Assembly (NCBI GenBank): GCA_027886175.1
Contig: JAJNNQ010000006.1
Coordinates: 9,052,001 to 9,116,000, forward strand
Reading direction: 5' to 3'
From: Phylloscopus collybita
Lineage: Eukaryota; Chordata; Aves; Passeriformes; Phylloscopidae
Length of the DNA: 64,000 nucleotides
Shown: one piece after another, positions 35,881 to 47,787 of the stretch
How positions within the stretch are numbered: position 1 is the stretch's first letter
Layout: every line of letters starts with the position of its first letter
Program-made: the position numbers and the translations under genes
The notes under the pieces: generated by a model
Told to the model about the DNA's origin: nothing
Databases searched by the model: none
Seen by the model: the letters and a program-made list of their open reading frames with translations, nothing else

Positions 35881-38800
35881 AATTTCTCTGCCTTGTTAAC
35901 AGCAACAAAATGTATCAGAGCTTAACAAATTGACATTCCTCTAAAATTTGTTCAAGTCCAAAATGTCACAGTTACTTAGATTGGAGAGACATTGCTTTTG
36001 TTTCAGGAACCCTCCTTCAGTTTCTCCCACCCTAAAAGTATTGTTCTGCATTCACAAAATTTACAGTAATTTACCCAAAATGATTTCTTCTTCTGCTGAG
36101 ACTAATACCTAAGAAAAAGTATTTCAAACTTCTGATTGATTAAAACATAAAAGGTTTAAATATGTTTGGGTGTTTTTGCTTTAATTTTATTTTTTCCCCT
36201 TACATATATTAGCTTTCACAGAGTAATTTACCATTAGAAATGTAATTAGGAAGTACTGATAATTTCATGAGCTTTTGGTCTGTATTGGACTCCAAGAAAG
36301 CAAAACTATGTAAAACTGTCAGAGATTTCATTGTAATGTTGCCTCTTGAAGATATGATGTTTTCACATATGATTGTTTTCTTTTTAGTACGCTTATCTCT
36401 GGATAATGACTCAATTTTCTTTTTCCAAAGGGAGTCAAACTAGGGGCTTTCCTTAAAAGGGGAAATGTGCCCTAACCACAATGTTTCTTACAATGATTTT
36501 TTTTTTCCTAAGATCTGGTAAAACACAGTTGATAATTGAACAGTTGAACTTGGCTCACATTGCCTTCATTGCTCCTTAATACAACTAGTGATCTATCTGC
36601 TAAAAATAGATGAAAAATATAGTCAAGAAAGGAGTTTATATCATAATTTAGGTGCATTTTATTCTAGCTACTAAAAGGATACATTTATAAGGAACTTGTC
36701 CTTATAAAGTAGCTTTAACCAATCTTTAAAAAAAAAAAAAAATTGCTCACTTTTACATTATTTTTTCTTAGAACTCTGTTTTAGGGCTTACTGTCCATTG
36801 TTATAGGCTAATGGTTGGTGTCTGCCCCAAAGAGCCAACACATAGGATAATGATAAGTGCAAGAGTAATCACATCTTGCAATAATAGGCATGTTTTCATA
36901 TCAGAATAGGGTCATGAATTTCTAATAATATTATTACTTATTACTGAACACTACTCAGAAAGTATTCTATTTACTCCAACTAAAGAAAATTACTACCACT
37001 AAGTGGATATTGCACTTATTCATAAGATATTAAATACGAGTCACCAGATGGTGCTGTAACACCTAATTTTATGAAGTCCTTTGTCTGAACAAACAACAGG
37101 CTCTCTATTTGGCCACAGGAAAAACTATAATCCTTCTAGTTCAATGATGCACTTCATTTTAGGGAGAGCTCTTACAAGAAACTAAAATATGTGCTTTCTA
37201 GCTTGTTTTCATTCATCAATCATATTTGTTGAGATAAGGAAATTTTTTTGTGTTTGGGCTGAGAATACTTAAACAGATGAATTTTCTGCATGCAATGTGT
37301 CTCTGTGAGAAAAAAAGTAGGTGGTGTAAAATTAACACCTCAGGAACATAAGGTAAACTGTTAATTTCATTCTCAAGATTGACTATCCCTGCACAGAAGA
37401 CTAACAGTTTATCCATGATACACAAGAAAAAAAAATAAAAATAAAAAAAAATCCAAACCAAAAACCCCCCCAAAAAAACTCCAAAACCACAAACCTTTCA
37501 TCCTTCTTTAGTTATCCAGCAAAGAAAACATCCTTATAGGAGCACCTTAACACTAGTCTTGGTTGGTTGGGGAAGGAACACTGAAACCTATGATGAATTA
37601 TGTAGGCTTCAGAATTCATGGCATCTGACACGTCACACACTTTACTCTGTGTACTTAGATTCAAACTCAACACAAAGATCTCTATAATTATCCATTTTAC
37701 ATCCAAGATATTCTCAGTTCAGACAGCTGTTGCCCGGTACCATTTCTGCATCCTGTTACACATCTGATTGTCTTGACGAAAAAGAAAATTTGCTTCTTTC
37801 AATCCATGGAAAAAAAAATTAAAAAAAGGAACAATGAGACTTTATTTATTTATTTATTTAATCTGAAGCCAAAAGGATAATTGGAAATTCATTCTTCTGT
37901 TTTGATTATATTTCCTCAATCTGTATATCAGTCAACCTCTCCCCTCCATACTTGCTTACTCACTCCTTCATCTTGTACAGAAGAGGCAATGAAAAGCCTC
38001 TTCCTATCAGCTGAAAAGAAGCACTTTTATTTTTGTGCTTCAAAACAAATATTTTGTTCATATTTGCCAGAAAGTAAAAATTATGCATTCTCCCTAAAAC
38101 TTGAAGCAAGGTCTTCCAAGTTCAGATTCCTGCTAAGAATAGACTGCAATAAATATCGAAGCCAGCATGAAAAACATAGGAGAACGCATGCAAGAACTCA
38201 TATTCCAGTAAGGCTTAAAAGTAATAGTACAATCAAACAGGTCCTGATTATTTTTTAAAGTTTTTCAAATTAATTAGTTGATCAAATGCTACTTCAGAAT
38301 TTGCAGTTTGATAGCTTCTCTTCAGCTCAGAGGACTATACTATTGAGCTGAAGCACTTGAACAAGAACTTGCAAAAGAAAGAAAAACACTACAGAATTTA
38401 TGTTAAAAAAAAAGAAGAAAAAAATCAGGAAACATTAGAATAAAATAATATATCGTTGAGTGTTTGACTATAAACAAGTCCTAATCTTTGTGTATATTTT
38501 ACTCTAGATAATTTCAGCCTTGATCTCTAAAAAAAAGCAAATCCTTTCAAAATACAATTAACTTGAAGGTAAAACCTCCAAGACATCTCTTGGTTATTTA
38601 TTTATTTAAATACCTAATTAAGCTGACACTTTAAAAACATATATTTTATAGTTTGAATTTATCTTGTTTATGCTTGATATATAGTCTAAGGCTGGAACAT
38701 AACTGTATTACTGTGACCATTGCATATTATAAAAATTTTTATTATATGTGTTGCTTTAGAATATCTGAGAAAAAAAAAAAAAAAGAAAAAAGATCAAGGT

Positions 38801-40063
38801 CTCTTCAACTCTCTCAAAGATAAAATAACACCTTTTCACCTTTTGCTTTATTTGCTTTACTGAAACTTGCAAACATTCACTAATATGGAGTAATATTACT
38901 GAACTTAAGCTAAGCTATCTGGTGTATGCTTTAAACAATCTTATTAGCTAATTCTTAAATTAATGACATATGCATGTAGAGGAGAAAAGTAGAAGCCCTA
39001 CATCCAGTTTTATAGATGGAAGATATGATGCCAGCTAAAATCACCTGCAGAATTCCAGAAACTAAAAGAAACTCTCTGCAAAGTTAATTATGTTGAAAAA
39101 AATAATCATTGGTTTATCTCTGTCATTTTCCTAAGCAGTAATTCTGAAATCCTATTAAATGTTATTCTTCCCTAAAGACCTTTAAGAAAGATCAGAAATA
39201 TTTCACCATGATTATTGTTTTAGTGCTTGATTGTTGTATTTATGTCAGGAGCACAGATGCTTTTTGTTAATCAGTGGTAAGGTTTAGTTCCATTAGAACT
39301 TTCACACCCACTTATCACAAGGCATAGATGGAATAGCCATCTGTGTAAATCTAAAATTTTTTTGACAGAGTCCAAATTATTCATTTATACATTTAAAGGA
39401 CTCTACTTTTTAGCTCTTAACAAATCTCTTTAGACCTGCGTTTCATGTTATCAGTGCATTTACATTTTTACCATTCAGGTAATCAAATAATTTGGTTAGA
39501 CACTGTTTATTCTGAATAAAATTGTGTATGCCAGAGTTCAGTAATCTGTTTTTTAGCTTTATATCAACTTTCTACAATTAAATCTCATAAGGTCAGAAAA
39601 TTCCTTTTTTTTCTTATTACATTTTCAGTCTACAATTATCATCACTACATTAATACATATTCTCTTTTGAGATATGATGTTGATAATAGTTTTAAGTGTG
39701 ACCATACAGTAGTTTCACCTGTGTAGTGGCCCAACAATGAAATCAGGTAAATGGTATAATTTAGAAAATCCTTGAAGAGATAAATCTTTTGTTGTAGCAA
39801 ATGTAATGTTTAATGTTTAAGAAATCTAGTGATACAAGAATTTAGAAAGGATTATGAAAAGATTTTTCTGAATATGAAAACGTTCTGTTGTACCAATCTC
39901 CTATATACTTTGCTGTATAAATTTCTTATAACCTATTATAATTGGAACAATTATTTCTAAGCTACATTTGGGAACAATTTCTGTCAGGGACCCTATAATT
40001 AGTCCGAATATACAGCCATGAGCTTTCACAAAAAAAAACCCAAACAAAACCACATTAAAAAAG

Positions 40064-40118
40064 CAAACAAACAAAAAAAACCCAACAACAACAACAACAA
40101 AAACCCACACCACACACC
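40064..40118. repeat. A/C-only low-complexity run
   Basis: 55 consecutive bases contain only A and C, including (AAC)n near 40085-40100 and ACCCACACC sequence. Similar A-rich sequence precedes it from 40028. Confidence 0.9.
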
Positions 40119-41272
40119 TACAGAAAAAACAATCACCAAAACTTATCTATCACTTAATTGTCTCCATCAGTGTTTTTGAAGTTGGTTCCTCATGTTTTAA
40201 TTCAACACTGGAAGTCCTGTATTTTTGGATGTCAAATAATTTTCGACATTTAAAAACTTACTCCTCTAGGATGGGATTCACCTCAGAACATGTCCTAGCG
40301 AGTCTAAGCTTAGACTCACTCTTTACTTGAAACACACAGTCAGATAAAATGCCCTCCCTTACTCAAGGCAGGCACATAAGGCAAGATGGATACTTCTTAC
40401 AGTTTGCACAGGTAAGACTTCTCCCATCAATGCTGTATTTAGAGGCAAGTTGTGTTTAGTACCAGACGTATATTTTTTTATTCCTTCAGTCCATCACCTT
40501 CTTTGGATAGAGATAGCTAAATCTGATTTGTGAGCCAAGAATAGCAGTGATGAACTTAGCACCAAGGAGCTGCAAAGATGCAGAGATACCACATGTGTAA
40601 ACATTCAGAATGAATATGATCACTTAAATGTGGAAGTATGACTTGTCACGCTGAATTACTACAGAGAATGATTGATTGATTATACCCTGTCGTAAGAGGT
40701 TCCCTAGGAGTAAAGGAATTAATTTAGATAAATACAAAGTAGTAATACACTTAGGAAAATGTCATATCACTAGGATGCAGAAAACTAGTAAGATCTGACT
40801 AGGAAATTGATAGCACTGCAGATCTCACAGCTGTATGATATTACACAAAATGTTTTCTTTGGATGTTTCTTGTATAAATAGGTAGCTCATGCAGCAGAAA
40901 AAGAAGTACAGTCTTAGTAACATTTAACCCTGAGGTAAATTTTGTAATTATATTAAAATTGAGTAAGGCAAAATAGCTGCCTAAAACTTATTATCTGGGA
41001 TACATTAATGCTCTTGAATAGCTACTGGAAAAAGGAGACAAAACAAAAGGTTTTTGTTTATAGACTGAGATATGCCTGTGAATGAATTGAGGTATAATAG
41101 AAGCTTTAAAAAGCAATGGGAAGAGCAGCATGGAACAGTCTACAAAGTGAAAGAATGTTTGAAATTCCAACAGATTGTCTGAATGGTTCCCAATTGCGGT
41201 ATATACAATTTCATAGAAACAACATAATACTGGAGGCCCAACTACAGAGAATTTGACTGTAGCTACAAAAAG

Positions 41273-41304
41273 AAAAAACAAACAAACAAACAAACAAACA
41301 AACC
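41273..41304. repeat. (CAAA)n microsatellite
   Basis: About six perfect AAAC units are followed by CCCC and a return to unique sequence. Confidence 0.95.
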
Positions 41305-41402
41305 CCAAATTGGTTACATTTTCAACATTTTTCCCATATTTCTCAAATCTTTTACAGATTGCCATTACTTTTTGAATAATGTGATAGTAGTTCAAAATAG
41401 GA

Positions 41403-41438
41403 GTCATTTCGCCTCTCCAAGTCATTTCACCTCTCCAC
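41403..41438. repeat. 18-bp tandem duplication
   Basis: GTCATTTCGCCTCTCCAA is followed directly by GTCATTTCACCTCTCCAC, two mismatches in 18 bases. Confidence 0.85.
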
Positions 41439-42719
41439 CTCTCTTAACTTGCACCTAAACTTTTTTGTCTATTAATTCACTTTTATCATTAAGACACTGA
41501 AAGAGGACTTCAGGTAGTAAAACCTCAGCCCCTTTCCCAGACTCAATTTTTGTGTATGCTAATTATGCAGATTTAGATGCATAGTGATCCTTCTTGTTTT
41601 ATAAATCCATCGCACATACTGGAAAAATTCACCTCCTTGACTAAGTGTGTCTAGTATCCTTCCAGGCATTACATAATTCATTTCTTTCATGGCAGCTCCC
41701 TGTAATTTCCTCCCCTGCAAATTTAAATTGACTTCAGATAGTACCTACTTTTCTCAAGTAGCTGAGGTCTGAAAGGTGATGAATAAGCAGAGAGCCATGA
41801 GGTGCTTTAATTTCCATTCCATGTCAAAAGATATGCGTCTGCCTTAAGAGCGTCTATATCAGGACCAGTTTTGGAATGCGGTGCACATTGTTTTGCTTTC
41901 ATAACCATCACAATAGCCCATGTGGCATTGTATCAAACAAGGAGTGCTCTTGCACCTTCAGCAGAGGATATGGACCACTAGTTGTTGTTGTAGGCTTGCT
42001 GGCTATCATGGTTTTGTTCTGGAAAATAAAAACCTTTCATTTTCAGCAAAGCCTTTATGGAGGTATTCTTCTTTGTGGGCTGCCATATGTTCTGGGAGTT
42101 TATAATTCATGTTTGCAATGCATTTTTCATAAATTCATCTGTGCATATATGGAAAGGAAGATGTAGCAGGAAAGATAAAAGAATAACGTTTAGGCTGGAG
42201 TCTACCCAACCATTTATTCTTGAGTTAGCAGTCTAAAATGATTTGCTGGGAAATGTAAAGGTTTTGAACAAAAGTTGCATCACAAATAGGAGAGAATAGA
42301 AGACTGCTATATATTTTGGAGTAGTTGTAATTTATCTAATTAGCTTAGAAGCCTGAGTGAATCACTCTTAATTAATGTTGCAGCAAATCTGGAATTAGGA
42401 TTCAAGTCTAAACACCTCAGACAATTGATGGAAAGAGATATGCACTTTAAGGACATTGCCAATGAAAAGTCTAAAAATGGGCAGATGCTAATACTTTCAT
42501 ACTTCCCCTCAACAAATCACTAGCTGGTAAAGCTGCTTCTTAATTTAGTTGTAGTGAAGCTGCCAGCAGAAAATATTCATGGCACCTCCCTCTCTTTCAT
42601 ATCTATATTGGGGTAGGAGTCAGTTCAGAATTACTGGTTTACTAGGCTTCATTGTTGGAGCAATTCCATCAGAGCCAAAGTACAGTTAAATACCTTGTGT
42701 TCCAAGCCCCTCACCAGCC

Positions 42720-42923
42720 TCATTGCCTCCTCTGGATGCACTCAAGCATCTCAGTGTCCTTCCTGAACTGAGGGGCCCAGAACTGGACACAATACTCAAG
42801 GTGTGGCCTCATCAGTGCCAAGTACAGGGGAAGAATGACCTCCCTGTTCCTGCTGGACACCATTCCTGATACAGGCCAGGATGCCTTGGCCTTCTTGGCC
42901 ACCAGGGCACACTGCTGGCTCAC
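42720..42923 (-). pseudogene. CR1 ORF2 C-terminal fragment
   Basis: A 67-codon minus-strand block in a different frame from the reverse transcriptase. It contains [20 protein letters not shown], the hallmark segment downstream of the catalytic core in CR1 ORF2, and ends in [10 protein letters not shown] just before the element breaks off. The frame change against the upstream block lies near 42925. Confidence 0.88.
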
Positions 42924-42925
42924 AT

Positions 42926-43588
42926 TCAGCTGCTGTCATCAGTGCCCCAAGTCCCTTTCTGCCTGGGCACTGTCCAGTCACATGTGTAACATTGCAGGGG
43001 GTTGTTGTGTCCAAAATGCAGGACTTGGCACTTGAACTTATTAAACTTCATTGTAGTGGACTCTGCCCATCCATCCAACCATTCCAGGTCTCTCTGCAAA
43101 GCCCTCCTATCTTCCAACAGACGGACATGTGCTCTCAGCTTAGTGTCATCTGCAAATTTACTAATGAAAGACTCAATACCTTCATCCGTGTCATCAATAA
43201 AAATATTGAACAGAGCTGGCTCCAGCAGAGACCCTTAAGGGACACCACTGGTGACTGGCTGCCAGTTGGATGCAGCACCATTCACCACTACTCTCTGGGC
43301 TTGGACATCCAGCCAGTTCCTAACCCAGCAAAGAGTGCTCCTGTCCAAGCCACGGGCTGCCAGCTGTTCCAGGAATGTGCTGTGGGAGACAGTGTCAAAG
43401 GCCTTGCTGAAGTCCAAACTGACAACGTCCACAGCCCTTCCTGCATCCACCAGGCTGGTCACCTGATCATAAAAGGAGATCAGGTTGGTCAGATATGACC
43501 TACCCCTCCTAAAGCCGTGCTGGCTGGGTCTGATACCCTGGCTTTCCTGTAAGTGCTGCGTGATAACACTCAATATAAACTGTTCCAT
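42926..43588 (-). pseudogene. CR1 reverse transcriptase domain (one in-frame stop)
   Basis: One minus-strand frame runs 221 codons with a single TAA stop at 43235-43237. It begins with MEQFILSVITQHLQ, followed by the SQHGFRRGRS motif, the catalytic A motif VVSLDFSKAFDTVSH with its aspartate (about 43400-43450), and the VTSGVP turn. The stop falls where CR1 proteins normally carry glutamine in the GVPQGS motif, so CAA to TAA is the likely change. Beyond it the frame continues through LFNIF and the catalytic FADD box (43145-43156) to the [15 protein letters not shown] segment. In an active element this enzyme copies CR1 RNA at the target site. With one stop here and frameshifts on both sides it cannot do so. 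Confidence 0.9.
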
Positions 43589-43758
43589 TACCTTACTGGG
43601 TACTGGTGTCAGGCTAAGTCACCTATAATGACCAGGATCCTCCTTCCCATCCTTTGTGTGAATAGATGTCACATTGGCCAGCTTCCAGTCATTTGCAGCC
43701 TCACCAGTTGGCTGTTGGTAAATGATGGAGGGAGGCTTCTCAAGCTCATCTGCCCTCA

Positions 43759-44258
43759 TTACCTCATTACTCTGGGATGGATCCCATCTGGGCCCATAGA
43801 TTTATGGACATCCAGGCAGCTCAGCAGTTCTCTGACTGCCTCCTCCTGGATAACATTCTGCTCCTGGACACCATCTACCAACCCAGGAGGACAGTTGTCC
43901 TGAGGACAAACCTTCTCCACACTGAAGACTGAGGTAAAGAAAGCATTAAGCACTTCCAGTTTCTCCTCATCTGCAGTTACTAAGTTCCCTCCTGCATCCA
44001 GTAGAGAGTTGGTGTTGCTCTTCCTTTTGCTGTTAATGTATTTGTAAAAACATTTTTTTTATTATTCTTTACAAAAGTCGCCAAATTAAGTTCAAATTGA
44101 GCCTTAGCCTTCCTAATTTTTTTCCTACATACCCGAGCAAGCCCCTTAAATACTTCTTGAGGGACCTGACCCTCCTTCCAAAGATGATACATCCTCTTTT
44201 TATTCCTAAGTTCCTTCTTGTTTGTTTCCCAGCCGGTCAATGTCTTTTCTGTTCTCAC
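43759..44258 (-). pseudogene. CR1 ORF2 linker region, frameshifted
   Basis: Two minus-strand blocks in different frames precede the reverse transcriptase. The block at 43980-44258 includes KKIRKAKAQFELNLAT, and the block at 43759-43953 includes LDVHKSMGPDGIHPRVMR. Both match the conserved sequence between endonuclease and reverse transcriptase in CR1 proteins. The join to the reverse transcriptase frame (43588-43759) has several stops. No start codon or promoter of the element remains. Confidence 0.85.
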
Positions 44259-44290
44259 TTATTTGCTTATTCTTTGCCATTTTAAGACAG

Positions 44291-45379
44291 GCACCTTGTC
44301 TTCTTCTTTTGCTTTTTCTGTTCTTATTCTTGAGGACTTAATCCATTTTTCATGAGCTCTCAAAGACAAATGCTAACAGTGTATCTCTAAAGCAGACATT
44401 AAGCAAATGCCCTTAAGTGTTATGATTCATACGGTTACACTGCCCAAGACTTAGAAATCTTCTTCCATGAATGAAATTCAGGGTAATGAGGTAACCATCT
44501 AAAGGGTGGTGTTTGAAAAAGAAAAGAAAAGAGGTTCACAGCAGTTAACACCCTCAGTGCTGGATATATATATATATCACATAAAGAAATGAGCTGACCT
44601 TTACAACTGCAAGGTTCCCAAACTCATTATTTAGGAACCAGCTGGATTCAAGAGCTGAAGTACCCTCTAAAGGTAAACACATGATTAAGAAAAAAGCCTC
44701 TTTTTTTTCCCAAGCAAATGAGATAATAGCTAAATAATTTAAAAAAGAATCTACTAATAGCTTCAAAAGACAGAATAAACACAGTCTGAACATGTCTGGA
44801 AACTTCTACCTTTCTCGGAGGGGATACTAACTTCCTGGATCTTTTTCTTCAATATCACTTCTCAGTTATTTTCTTATTGGCTGCTTGGCAATTTTAGTGA
44901 AAAAGTTCAGTCTTGATATTTTTTGGTAAGGGACTCCTCTTCAGAATGATGTAATAATTATTTTCATCTTTCTTCTTTTATAATCAAATTTCTTAGCAAC
45001 AGTGCTTCTGATTGTATATTCTTACATGCATTAGCCTTCTAATATTGAATGTACTCTCTGTCCTACTGTTTTTTATTTGTCCTCTGTCATTTGAACTAGT
45101 TGCCATTTTTGGTATATGTCTTTCAGATCAGGTTGATGAAGGACTTATGATTATGATAAATTAACTTCTACTTAATTTACTCCTACAAGTCTTCCTGCAC
45201 TTGCTTGAATTTCCAGTTTGAAATTATCTGGCTTTAGGCTTCAGCTATTACATAAAATACAGAAGAAATTATATATAACATAATAATATTCACAGTAATA
45301 AATATTTTCAAACTAGTTTGTGCCAGGGGTGGAGAAAGGTCATAATCTGTGGCTGAGAAACTATTCATAATTTTATAGA
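44291..45379. other. Spacer between two head-to-head CR1 copies
   Basis: About 1.1 kb of AT-rich sequence with a short (TA)n at 44563-44577. No gene or repeat family is recognised. Confidence 0.6.
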
Positions 45380-46347
45380 GGTCAAGGGATATCATTATTG
45401 GACCCAGTCTTGTTTAATATCTTTATTGATTATCTGGATGAGGGGATCAAGCCTACCCTTAGTAAATTTGCAGAAAACACCAAGTTTTCTTGGGTCTTTC
45501 AATCTGCTGCAGGATAGGGAAGCTCTGCACAGAGGGATCTGTACAGCCTGAATCAGTGGGATGAGGCTAATGGTGATTCAACAAGATCAAGTGCCAGGTT
45601 CTGCACTTGGGCCAGGATAACCCCCTGCAGTGCTACAGGATGGGGGCAGAGTGGCTGAACAGTGCCCAGCAGAAAAGCATCTGAGGATGCTGGTTAACAG
45701 CTGGTTGAACATGAACCAGCCTCTGCCCAGGCAGCCAAGAAGGTCAGTGGTATCCTGGCCTGTATCACGAATAGTGTGACCAGCAGGACCAGAGAAGTCA
45801 CTGTCCCCCTGTACTTGGCGCTGGTGAGGCCACACCTCACTAATGCTGTGTCCAGTTTTGGACACTCCAATTCAGGAAGGATATTGTGGTGCTGGGGTGA
45901 GTCCAGAGAATGGCAACAGAGCTGGGGAAGGGTCTGGAGCTCAAGTTCTATGAGGAACAGCTGAGAAAGCTGGAGTTGGTTAGCCTTGGAGAAAAAGAGG
46001 TGCAGGGGGGACCTTGTCACTCTCTAGAACTGCCTGGAAGGAGGTTATGGCCAGATGGGGTTTGGTTTCTTCTCTCATGCAGATAATGATAAGACAAGTG
46101 GACATGTCTTAAACTGCATCAGGGGAGGTTTAGATTGGACATTAGGAAGATTTTTTTTCACAGAAATGGTGATTAGATATTGAGGATAATTTCCTAGGGA
46201 AGAGAGTAGTCACCTTCCCTGGAACTATTTGAGGAAAAACTGGATGAGACCACTTAGTGCCATGGTCTAGTTGACATGGTAATGTTAGGTCCTGGGTTGG
46301 ATTCAATGATCTCAGAGGTCTTTTACAGCCTAATTGATTCTGATAAT
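45380..46347 (+). mobile_element. CR1 LINE, 5'-truncated, 3' end present
   Basis: The plus strand begins inside the reverse transcriptase (LFNIFIDYLDEGI near 45410-45450) and runs to the CR1 3' end near 46347 (GAGGTCTTTTACAGCCTAATTGATT). The catalytic FADD box is altered to FAEN (GCAGAAAAC near 45470-45480). A later recognisable segment is [14 protein letters not shown] near 45797-45838. Stops and frameshifts are frequent. It is more decayed than the copy at 42.7-44.3 kb, and its body overlaps part of that copy in inverted orientation. Confidence 0.9.
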
Positions 46348-46892
46348 GGCTCTCAAAGCTTTCATATAAATTCCCAGAAAATTTACTTGCAAACCTATTC
46401 TTATTTCTGTATATTAAGTCATTAACTGGAAAAAAAATTGACCTGATGACATATTTTATTTTCTTATAATTTCCTTCATTGTTATGAAGACTGGTATTTC
46501 ATCATCAAATTTTATACAACTTAATTAGTATGTGTTCAAAGCAGTGCACATACAGCTCTCCTTTCATTCTTAAACTTGTCCCATTCTTAATGTTATACAT
46601 ATATTGGCTTTTGTAATTTCTAAAATGTTGACTTTTCCACTTAAAATTGCCTACACTAGCTAATGCTGTGCCTCACAATGTACTTAATATTCACTTCTTG
46701 AATGCAAAATCAACTATTCATACGACTTTCAGATTTTGGTTCGTTTTCAACTCAGTGGTTGACAGTAAGAAGGACTTCCATCTGAAAAAAAAAGAAAAAA
46801 AAAAAAGAAAAAAAAGAGAATGTAGATAATTTAGTGTTGGGTAAATATAGATGACTCTTGTAATAAAAGAGTATTGGCCTTTTGGAAAATAT

Positions 46893-46912
46893 TCCTGGAA
46901 GGGCTTCCAGGA
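46893..46912. repeat. Perfect 9-bp inverted repeat, 2-nt spacer
   Basis: TCCTGGAAG at 46893-46901 and CTTCCAGGA at 46904-46912 are exact reverse complements around GG. Confidence 0.9.
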
Positions 46913-47760
46913 CTAAAAGTCAAGTATTTAACTAAATCTTCTAAAGACTTTGAATGAGCAGCATTTACATGCTTAATAAGCATTAAATCAGTTTTTGGGT
47001 TAAGCATGGGAGAAAGAGAAGTGGTTTATTGAAAAACAGATAAAGAATATAAATTTTTAAATTTTTGATCTCTTCAAAGTCTGGACAGAAAAAAAACCAC
47101 AACTCAACCCAAACCAAAAACTACCACAAATGACACAGCAGTTTAGCAGATCTTAAAGGGCTTCAACATTATTTGTATGGTTTGTTGTCAAAAACCTAAA
47201 TCTTTTATACAAGCTTACAGCTCTGGTCCTATTAGTGAAAGTTATTATTATTAGTGCTGTACTACCACATATGAAACGACCATGAAGTACTTAGGTCAGC
47301 TTCTAATACAGGTCTACAGTACTAAAATTATGGCAACAAATAGAATGGTTGAGCTAAAACTAACCTTTTAACAAGTGAGAAAAAACACTTAGAACAGCTT
47401 AAGATCTTTGTTAAGAAGATACATGCAAAGTTATTCTTTGTGTTACATGCACTCTGTGAATAAACATTAGCATCCTAGACCTGTCTTTTAATACAACTAT
47501 AAAGAAGATCTAGTAGGAAGTCTTGCCAAATGTTTCTGTTAGAAAAAATATTTTATTACTTGCAATGATGCCTTTTTTTTCACTCCTACATCACTGTTTT
47601 ACAAACGGAAATAAAATATTATGGCTCCAGAATATTTTGAAATGTAATTCAAAATCTGATTATAATTAAATCTTGAAATTATTTCTTTAATAGTTAATTA
47701 TAATTTGTAGTGAATTTAGTGCAGTAGCTTCACCTTTTGGTGGGTCATAGGAACTATGCA

Positions 47761-47787
47761 GTCTATAATAGTCTGTAATAGTCTATA
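47761..47787. repeat. 10-bp tandem repeat, about 2.7 copies
   Basis: Units GTCTATAATA, GTCTGTAATA and GTCTATA follow one another with a single mismatch. Confidence 0.85.

Larger units (their letters stand above)
35881..42692. other. Unique AT-rich non-coding stretch
   Basis: No gene is supported. Frames of 125 codons on the plus strand (37881-38258) and 144 codons on the minus strand (40991-41425, including a CAAA repeat) have no recognisable domains. Low-complexity features are (TTTA)n near 37841-37861, A/C-rich runs at 37428-37495 and 40028-40118, and (CAAA)n at 41273-41304. A possible very old repeat at 40620-40850 could not be assigned. Confidence 0.6.
42693..44290 (-). mobile_element. 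CR1 LINE, truncated at both ends
   Basis: About 1.6 kb of minus-strand CR1 ORF2, the best preserved element here. From 5' (44290) to 3' (42693) the minus strand encodes the linker between endonuclease and reverse transcriptase, most of the reverse transcriptase, and the start of the C-terminal region (ending near [10 protein letters not shown]). The endonuclease and ORF1 are missing, as usual for 5'-truncated LINEs. The 3' UTR and octamer tail are also missing: similarity stops at about 42693 in unique sequence. At least three reading-frame changes separate the coding blocks, so the element is dead. Confidence 0.93.

Noticed and set aside
37881..38258. 125-codon plus-strand frame
   Set aside because: No recognisable domain, low-complexity end and no supporting context.
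40620..40850. Possible old CR1 or other LINE fragment
   Set aside because: Only a vague resemblance (AATACAAAGTAGTAATACACTTAGG). No protein-level match could be read.
40991..41425. 144-codon minus-strand frame
   Set aside because: It runs through a (CAAA)n repeat read as a Phe/Leu/Val/Cys string and has no domain. The length is helped by the repeat.
42835..43903. Plus-strand frames over the CR1, including one of 205 codons and one of 116
   Set aside because: Shadows of the minus-strand CR1 ORF2, which carries the recognisable reverse transcriptase motifs.
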